Of a DNA stretch of 64,000 nt, positions 58,074 to 64,000 are shown one piece after another. Every line of letters starts with the position of its first letter. The stretch's first letter is position 1. The position numbers and the translations under genes were made by a program. The notes under the pieces were generated by a model, which saw nothing but the letters and a program-made list of their open reading frames with translations, did no database searches and was not told the DNA's origin. This DNA is from Spongiactinospora sp. TRM90649 (lineage in GTDB: Bacteria; Actinomycetota; Actinomycetes; Streptosporangiales; Streptosporangiaceae), in NCBI RefSeq assembly GCF_029382225.1, contig NZ_JARLTC010000008.1, forward strand, positions 62,001-126,000, in the 5' to 3' direction.

Positions 58074-60874
58074 CCCCGTCCCCTTCCGAGGAGCAGAGCG
58101 GCGTGCATGGCGACGCTGAACGGCTTCTGCAGCGCGATCCTGGCGATGTGAGTGGAATCCGCGCCAGAGCCCCAAACCAGGTTCAGCGGGTTCTCCCCGG
58201 GCGCGGTGATGTCGGTGCCGGCCACGGCGAAACCCCGGTTGGTGGGATCGACCCTGGGCCAGTCCAGGTCGTCCCACTTGCCGAAGGTCTCGTTGGCCAC
58301 GTCGAAGCCGAAGCGCATCCGGTAGTCGTGTTCCTGGAAGACCATGAACCAGCCCGGCGCCTCGGCGCTCACCGGGGCGGTCAGCTCGCCTGGCGGCACC
58401 GCGAACGCGTAGGCGGCGGTGGCCGGGTCGAGCGGCAGGGTGAACAGCGGGTGCGACACGTCCTCCGGCACCGTGCTCGGCGTGGGCCGGGTCGCGCCCT
58501 CCGGCAGTACGGCGCGGACCGCCGTGACGACCATGTCAGGGAACCTGCGGACGATCTCGCCGCGCACCAGCAGCACGGTCAGGTCCTGGATGAAGTTGCC
58601 GTGCATGCCCAGGCTGGTGTGCCAGTCGGTGAGCGGTGGCACGTCGGAGTCGGAGCCGGGCTGCGGCCAGAACCGGCGGAACGGGCTGCCGCGCTGGTCG
58701 GTGGGGTATTCGCGCCACAGCAGCTCGGACATCATCTCGTGGTTGAGACCGACCAGGTAGCTCTCGATGAACCGGTTGTTGGACTGCAGCAGGCCGACCC
58801 GTTCGGCGGGGAAGTCGCCCAGGCCGGGCAGCAGCCACTCCGGCGTCTCCGCCAGCATCGCCAGGGACATCGGCGCGGCGAAGACCGGGTGACTCATCAG
58901 CGGGGCGAGGCCCGGCTGGTCGATGGCGCCGGGCACGCTGAGACACGCGTTCAGGCGGCGGACGATCCCCTCGCCGGGGTGCAGGGCGGAGGCCAGCCGT
59001 CCGGTGAGGACGTCCGGGGCGATCTGCACGCCGGTCGCGGTGAGCATCCGGCCGTCACCGGCCGCCGCCGAGCTGAAATCCGTCTCGGCGAGGGCCTGAA
59101 AGCTCTGGCCGACCACCTCCATCTGGTCGACCAGGACACCGGCGATCGTGTCCACCTCGCGCGGCTCGAAGGCGATGGCGTCCAGGCCGCCGATCGCGCC
59201 GAGCCGCTCGCTCACCATCGCCCCGGCCGCGCCCAGATCGTTGACGCCGGCGACCTTGCGGACCGCGTCGAGCATGACGATCTGCCGGGCCGCGCGCTCG
59301 GGGCTCGGCCGGTCGGACGTCTGCCGTGGCAGCACCGGATCTGGCACGGCGACCGTCGCCTGGCCCATCAGCCCCTTGGTCACGACCGAGTCGATGCCGG
59401 CCGTGGTGCGGCGCGCGATGTGCCCGGAGGGCCGCATCAGCCGCGCGAAGCCCGTCGAGGCGGCGGCGTCGGCGAGCGGGCTGGCGGTGATCTCCAGGGC
59501 GAGCGTCGGACCGCCCTCCTCGGCCGTGCGGGTGCGCGCCGACGCCGGCGCCGCCAGGGTGACCAGCTCGCCGGGGGCGAGCGTGGCCACGTGCCGCCGG
59601 TGCAGGGACGCGGCGACCTCGGCGGACAGCTCGGCCATGGCGCGCCTGCGGTTGGCCTCGCGGATGGCGCCGACCTGGTCCCAGGCCCGCGCCATCAGCT
59701 CCTCCTGATGGGCGCGCACGTAGTCCGCGCCGAGCGCGGCGGCGATCCGGAACGGGGGTTCGAGGTTCAGCTCGGTGGTCCAGCCGAGATCGGGCAGCGG
59801 CAGTTCGGGGCTGGGCTCCACCCGGTCCAAGCCCGCGTGCTTTCCGCCGTAGATCGGCGGGGCCACCGCGCCGGTGACGTCACCGGGATCGTGCGTGCCC
59901 TCCAGCCGGTCGGCCGGTACGGCGAGCTCCTTGGACAGCCGGGTGCGCAGGTCGCTGAGCGTCTCGAAGGGAAGCTCCTCGGGCGGCGCCATCTGCTCCG
60001 TGGGCGGGCGCAGCACGCCGTCCACCCGGATGACGAGCGGGCCGTCGGTGCCCGCCAGCGGGGGCATGCCCGGCCAGGGCTCCGAGATGTCGACGTCGTG
60101 CCCGCCCATCCCGGCCATGGACTCCACCGGCCGCAGGCGGCGGACATAATCCTCGAAGTCGCCCGGTGGACCGGTGCCGAACTCCCACCAGTAGTAGACG
60201 GGCAGCGTGACCTGTTCCTCGCCGGTGCCGATCCCCCAGGCGTGGGCGAGGCTCTCGGTCGGCTCGCCCGTGACGCCGAGCCCCGCCGCCACACCGCCCT
60301 GGAAGGCGGGCACGACGCAGGCGCGGTAGCGCCGGTCGTCCGGCAGCAGCCGGGGGCACAGCAGCCGGGCGATCATCTCCTCGCCGTTGGGGGACGACTG
60401 CACGTGCGCCCAGGCCCACGAGTCGGTGAGGTCGGGCAGTTCCCGGGTGGCGACCACCAGGCGGGGCAGCGGCCGGGCGGCGGGGTCGAAGGCGTTCGCC
60501 GCGTCCACGACGACCAGGACGATCCACGGCCGCAGCCGTCCGTTGCCCGGGCCCCGGAACGGGGCGGCCGGGGTCAGCAGCCAGGGCAGTTCCGGCGGGG
60601 AAAGCTCCACCGCGGCCATGTCGTTGCCGAACGCGTCGGCGGCCCCCGCGGCGGGGAAGACGCGCCGCACCGACCGAGCGTCGATGGCCTGCACGCCGCC
60701 GGGTCCGAGCATCCGCAACGGCTTGGCGCGGCCGACACGCCCGCCGGCGCCGGGCCCCGTCAGTCGCACGCTCACGTCGAACTCGGCCGGGCTCAGCGGC
60801 CCGCCGTCGTCCACCCGCTCGATCGCCGCCCCGATGGAGCTGTGCGCCCAGGCGCCGAAACTCAGATCGGCCAT
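58070..60874 (-). CDS. Large-operon protein B (934 aa, unknown)
   Basis: 934 aa. Begins MADLSFGAWAHSSIGAAIER; contains ELPWLLTPAAPFRGPGNG and LRPWIVLVVVDAANAFDP near residue 110-140, then a long mixed region with LPVYYWWEFGTG and a C-terminal HDYRMRFGFDVANETFGKWDDLDW. No catalytic motif recognised. ATG 60874 overlaps the stop of the DUF6603 gene by one base (TGATG); the next gene overlaps by 4 nt, so the operon is translationally coupled. Confidence 0.82.
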   Translation of the reverse strand: MADLSFGAWAHSSIGAAIERVDDGGPLSPAEFDVSVRLTGPGAGGRVGRAKPLRMLGPGGVQAIDARSVRRVFPAAGAADAFGNDMAAVELSPPELPWLLTPAAPFRGPGNGRLRPWIVLVVVDAANAFDPAARPLPRLVVATRELPDLTDSWAWAHVQSSPNGEEMIARLLCPRLLPDDRRYRACVVPAFQGGVAAGLGVTGEPTESLAHAWGIGTGEEQVTLPVYYWWEFGTGPPGDFEDYVRRLRPVESMAGMGGHDVDISEPWPGMPPLAGTDGPLVIRVDGVLRPPTEQMAPPEELPFETLSDLRTRLSKELAVPADRLEGTHDPGDVTGAVAPPIYGGKHAGLDRVEPSPELPLPDLGWTTELNLEPPFRIAAALGADYVRAHQEELMARAWDQVGAIREANRRRAMAELSAEVAASLHRRHVATLAPGELVTLAAPASARTRTAEEGGPTLALEITASPLADAAASTGFARLMRPSGHIARRTTAGIDSVVTKGLMGQATVAVPDPVLPRQTSDRPSPERAARQIVMLDAVRKVAGVNDLGAAGAMVSERLGAIGGLDAIAFEPREVDTIAGVLVDQMEVVGQSFQALAETDFSSAAAGDGRMLTATGVQIAPDVLTGRLASALHPGEGIVRRLNACLSVPGAIDQPGLAPLMSHPVFAAPMSLAMLAETPEWLLPGLGDFPAERVGLLQSNNRFIESYLVGLNHEMMSELLWREYPTDQRGSPFRRFWPQPGSDSDVPPLTDWHTSLGMHGNFIQDLTVLLVRGEIVRRFPDMVVTAVRAVLPEGATRPTPSTVPEDVSHPLFTLPLDPATAAYAFAVPPGELTAPVSAEAPGWFMVFQEHDYRMRFGFDVANETFGKWDDLDWPRVDPTNRGFAVAGTDITAPGENPLNLVWGSGADSTHIARIALQKPFSVAMHAALLLGRGRG

Positions 60875-63792
60875 CAGCCGGCCACCTCCCACGCCTGGAC
60901 CACCATCAGGCCTGGGCCCGCACCGGCGAGCGCGTCGTGCATCTCGGCCGAGGTCATCCCCGTCGCCTCGGTCGAGACCTCGCTCATCGACCAGGCGGAC
61001 ACGACCGCCATCGGCGGCTCCTCACTCACCCGGACGGTGTCCTCCGGCGGCGGCCACCACATGGAGTCCGCGAGACGGGTCACCGCGGCGGCGGCCAGCA
61101 GCACGTCCATGTTCTGGACCAGCCGGGAGGCGAGGATCTCGGGAGGGCTGATCTCGTCGGCGAACACGCTGGTCTCGAAGCCGATGGTGTGCTCCACCAT
61201 GGGCGGGAACTCGACCGCCTCGCCCGACAGGTCGAAGCCCGACTTGTAGTACTCGAAGGAGGGACGGGCGAGCTGCTGGTCGTCGCTCATCCCCAGGAAC
61301 TGCGCGGGCGCGAAACGATCGCGTACGTCGTTCTGGTGGCGCGCGGGCCGATCACCGAGCTGGGGGTCCGCGATGTCCCAGCGCTGCCGTGCGGCAAGCG
61401 GGACGCGCTCGAACCGGTCGATGTCGATGCCGAACGGCACCACGCTCTGCCGTACGGTGATCGCGCCGTACGGATCGACCAGGTCGCCGCGCGCGACGCG
61501 CTGGTCGGCCTCGCCGGTGAGCACCAGGACGGCGGGCGCGTCCGCCCGCCGGTGGGCCGTCCACGCTCCCGGCGATTCGAGCGCCCGCTTCAGCTCCTGG
61601 CCCACATCGCGCGCCGCGAGCGGCGCCGGGGGCAGCGCGCCCCACGTCTCGTCGAAGCTGAACGGCACGCTGAACAGGAACAGATCGACCTCGCCCCGCC
61701 CGCGCGCGTGCCACGGCGCGGGCCCCTCCAGCCGCAGGCTCAGCGCCACGCCGACCAGGTCCTCGCCGAACACGGTCAGCGCGACGCCGACGCTCACGTC
61801 GGCGATGAAGTGCAGCGGCTCGAACTGCAGCAGCAGGTCGAGCGAGAGGTGGCCGCGGATCCCGCACTTGGCGACCTGGGCCACCAGTTCCAGCCGCGCG
61901 CCGAACTGCAGCGTGTTGGTGGTCAGCGCGAGATACGCCTCGCAGCGCAGCTCCAGGAACGGCAGCGGCGACATGTCCGTGCCGATCCGCTGCAGCGGCG
62001 GCACGCCGCGCGGCGGGGTGAACGCCGGGTGGAAGCCGCCCGCGCTGAGCACGAACTCGGGGTCCGCGCCGCCCCTGGTGAGCAGGCAGACGTCGCCGGT
62101 GAGCGGCACGCCCACGATGTGGGAGCCGGTCATGCTCGCCACGATGAGCACGCTGGGCTCGCCGGGGTCGAACTGCCCGGCGAAGGTGACCTGGATGAGG
62201 ATCAGCGGGGCCAGCGGGTCGGGGATGGCCATCACCAGCTTGCCCAGGACGGTCAGCCGCTGCCGGGCCCCGATCTCCACCAGCACGGCCACCGACGCCG
62301 TGACCAGCCGCCCGCCCCAGCTCACCTGGAACATCGGCCCGGCGACGACCCAGCCCCTGGCGGCGGGGAAGATCTCGGGCAGGGCCCGGCCCACCGCGTC
62401 GGCGGCGGCGGCCGGGTCGGCCGGGAACAGCAGCGCGGCGGCGGTGCCGTTCTCCACCGCGCGCAGCAGCGCGTCGCGGTCCACCCGGCGGTTCACCCCG
62501 ACCACGCCGCCGATGCCGCTGACCGCGAAGCCGAAGCCGATCTGGATGCCCGGCGGCGGGAACGTCGCGCCGAGGATCGCGATGAAGGACGGCGGGCTCA
62601 TGCCCAGCACGCCGAAGGCCGTCACGGACATGGGCGGGATGGCGGCGGAGATCCCTCCGGCGTACTCCCCCTCGCCGCGGCCGATCAGGAATCCGCTGCC
62701 CTTGACCACCGGCAGGTCGAGCCGGACTCCCGCGCCGGTCGGCGCGAGCGGCGCGATCTGGTCGCCGATGCCGGGCACCGGCACGTCGCCGAACGCGAAC
62801 GGCAGCTCCAGCCCGAGGCCCTCGAACCGCATGGTGACGGGCGCGCCCGGCAGGCTGAGGGTCACGGCCGTGCGGACGCCGACTGTCAGCGTGACGCTCG
62901 TGCCGGACGGCGGGTCCAGCCGGAACGCGATGTCCAGGCCGTCGAGCCGCAGGCCGGGGGCCGCCCTGGCCACCGGCAGCCGGACGGTGAGCGCCGGGTT
63001 GCCCAGGAGCGAGATCCCCTGGTCGGGGTCCATGCCGAGGTCCATCGCCAGCGGCAGCGGGCCGAGGCCGCCGAGCAGGGCGGACAGGCCGCCGGGCACC
63101 AGTTCCACGGAGCCGCCGGTGTTGCGCGCCCAGCCGTGCCGCCGCAGCGCGCCCGCCTCGGCCCGTACCTCGCCGCCGAACACGATCGCGCCGAGCCTGA
63201 CCCCCGGCCCTCCGGGGACGCCGTATCGTCTGCCCTGGTCGGGCCGGGTGAACTCGACGCGGAGGAAGCCGCCGTCGGTGGTGGAGCCCGGATCGACGGA
63301 GCCGTCCGCGCCCATGCTCATGTCGAAGACGCCGTCGGCGAGACCGGTCACCGTCATGGTCCAGCCCTCGGCCAGGTCGGCCGCGACGGCGTCGGGCTGC
63401 GCGCCCGAGGCGGTGAGCCCGACGCGGACGTCCGCGCCCGTGCCGGTGACGTGGACGGCGAAGGCGAAGCCCCCGCCGGTGCGGGCGGCGTAGGCGATGC
63501 CGGGCACGCCGTCGGACTTCCAGCCGTGCAGCTCCGCGCCGAGGCCGTCGGCTCCGCCGGTCAGCGCCCGCAGGCCGCGCAGCGTCAGGGCGGCCAGCGG
63601 GTCGTTCACGGGGATGTCGCCCAGCGGCGCGAGCAGTTTGCCCGCCAGCGCGGTGCCCTCCCACTCAGGACCGGCGGAGCCGAGCCCGTTGAAGGAGGCG
63701 GCCTCCTGTAGCTCGCCGACGATCCGGCCGAGCGCGGTGACGAGCGCGCCGCGCAGTGCGGCCGCGAGGGCCTTGCCCGAACCGTCAGCCAT
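60874..63792 (-). CDS. DUF6603-domain protein (operon protein A)
   Basis: 972 aa. The DUF6603 core (~360-760) shows PPPGIQIGFGFAVSGIGGVVG, NRRVDRDALLRAVENGTAAALLFPAD, EFVLSAGGFHPAFTPPRGVP and YLALTTNTLQFGARLEL, which are strong family phrases; the fold looks like a long beta structure. N- and C-terminal parts are strand-rich Gly/Pro domains. No signal peptide. ATG 63792 (MADGSGK) is used, with TTG 63810 as an alternative; neither has a clear ribosome site. First gene of the operon. DUF6603 function is unknown. Confidence 0.85.
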   Translation of the reverse strand: MADGSGKALAAALRGALVTALGRIVGELQEAASFNGLGSAGPEWEGTALAGKLLAPLGDIPVNDPLAALTLRGLRALTGGADGLGAELHGWKSDGVPGIAYAARTGGGFAFAVHVTGTGADVRVGLTASGAQPDAVAADLAEGWTMTVTGLADGVFDMSMGADGSVDPGSTTDGGFLRVEFTRPDQGRRYGVPGGPGVRLGAIVFGGEVRAEAGALRRHGWARNTGGSVELVPGGLSALLGGLGPLPLAMDLGMDPDQGISLLGNPALTVRLPVARAAPGLRLDGLDIAFRLDPPSGTSVTLTVGVRTAVTLSLPGAPVTMRFEGLGLELPFAFGDVPVPGIGDQIAPLAPTGAGVRLDLPVVKGSGFLIGRGEGEYAGGISAAIPPMSVTAFGVLGMSPPSFIAILGATFPPPGIQIGFGFAVSGIGGVVGVNRRVDRDALLRAVENGTAAALLFPADPAAAADAVGRALPEIFPAARGWVVAGPMFQVSWGGRLVTASVAVLVEIGARQRLTVLGKLVMAIPDPLAPLILIQVTFAGQFDPGEPSVLIVASMTGSHIVGVPLTGDVCLLTRGGADPEFVLSAGGFHPAFTPPRGVPPLQRIGTDMSPLPFLELRCEAYLALTTNTLQFGARLELVAQVAKCGIRGHLSLDLLLQFEPLHFIADVSVGVALTVFGEDLVGVALSLRLEGPAPWHARGRGEVDLFLFSVPFSFDETWGALPPAPLAARDVGQELKRALESPGAWTAHRRADAPAVLVLTGEADQRVARGDLVDPYGAITVRQSVVPFGIDIDRFERVPLAARQRWDIADPQLGDRPARHQNDVRDRFAPAQFLGMSDDQQLARPSFEYYKSGFDLSGEAVEFPPMVEHTIGFETSVFADEISPPEILASRLVQNMDVLLAAAAVTRLADSMWWPPPEDTVRVSEEPPMAVVSAWSMSEVSTEATGMTSAEMHDALAGAGPGLMVVQAWEVAG

Positions 63793-63836
63793 GACGGCGT
63801 CGACGTCCAACGCGCACGGCGTCTATGATTCCCGGC

Positions 63837-64000
63837 ATGTCACTCTCCGTACGCGCAAAAGTCCCTATGGTCACCGTACGGAGGCGAAGGCGGGCGCGTC
63901 GAGACGCCGCGGGCACCCCGGACCATTCCTTTGAGTCCTTTGAGGTGGCGTTAGACGCGTCTAGACAGAGTCAGCGGCGGCGCGGGCGCATGAGGTCGAA
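63837..64000 (+). CDS. Possible gene start, cut by window end
   Basis: Open frame from ATG 63837 to the window edge, basic (VTVRRRRRARRDAAGT). A -10-like TATGAT at 63824-63829 ends 7 nt upstream, so a leaderless start is possible. Too short to judge; low confidence. Confidence 0.25.
   Translation, partial: MSLSVRAKVPMVTVRRRRRARRDAAGTPDHSFESFEVALDASRQSQRRRGRMRS

Noticed and set aside
58103..61249. 1048-aa plus-strand open frame (also 60937-63711)
   Set aside because: Antisense shadows of the large operon genes, Arg/Gly-rich translations typical of reverse GC-rich frames.

Overview
The window is 64 kb of very GC-rich DNA (about 70% or more) with dense, codon-biased genes, many GTG starts and several promoters whose -10 box ends 6-7 nt before the start codon (leaderless mRNA). 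A mycothiol-dependent maleylpyruvate isomerase-type enzyme, DUF5753 and DUF6458 proteins, and kinase/PP2C signalling genes point to a filamentous actinobacterium. Streptosporangiales is my guess from general style, not proven here. No rRNA, tRNA, CRISPR array, insertion sequence or prophage was seen.

Layout. 1-4.9 kb: metallophosphoesterase (cut by the window edge) and BON protein, divergent from a carbohydrate/stress operon (GT9 glycosyltransferase, small membrane protein, SDR, transketolase). 5.2-6.9 kb: a lower-GC XRE regulator and an unknown protein. 7.2-13.8 kb: DUF6458, a shikimate-kinase-like protein, PP2C phosphatase, an N-6 methylase-like protein, a soluble Ser/Thr kinase, DUF4253 and GNAT. 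13.8-18.1 kb: a 1456-aa secreted protein of unknown function. 18.6-24 kb: a DinB-fold mycothiol enzyme, a coiled-coil protein, and a sugar ABC importer (binding protein plus two permeases, no ATPase) divergent from an IclR regulator. 23.8-25.3 kb: a QorR-like HxlR sensor divergent from a quinone oxidoreductase. 25.3-31.8 kb: zinc-ribbon protein, HAD phosphatase, XRE-DUF5753 regulator, secreted amidase, a Clp-N/HTH pair, and a FAD monooxygenase across a 48-bp perfect palindrome.

31.8-41.4 kb is the most interesting region: a minus-strand operon that looks like a RiPP (ribosomally made, modified peptide) cluster. In transcription order it encodes a GT4 glycosyltransferase with an extra C-terminal domain, two tiny Cys-rich precursor peptides (43 and 55 aa) sharing the leader motif EFELEQL exactly 12 residues before the first Cys, a DUF692/MNIO iron enzyme, its partner protein, an asparagine-synthetase-like amidotransferase, and two half ABC exporters that together form a heterodimer. 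Hairpins sit between the precursors and before the enzyme genes. The likely product is a cysteine-modified, possibly glycosylated or amide-modified, exported peptide.

41.5-52 kb: PadR regulator and membrane protein, a secreted trypsin-like protease, a STAS protein with a helical partner, a CheR/PAS coiled-coil protein, an imine reductase/HIBADH-type enzyme, biotin genes bioB-bioA (no bioD here), and a secreted glycerophosphodiesterase. 52.1-63.8 kb: a tightly overlapping four-gene operon of large proteins (978-class DUF6603 protein, 934, 1407 and 563 aa) of unknown function.
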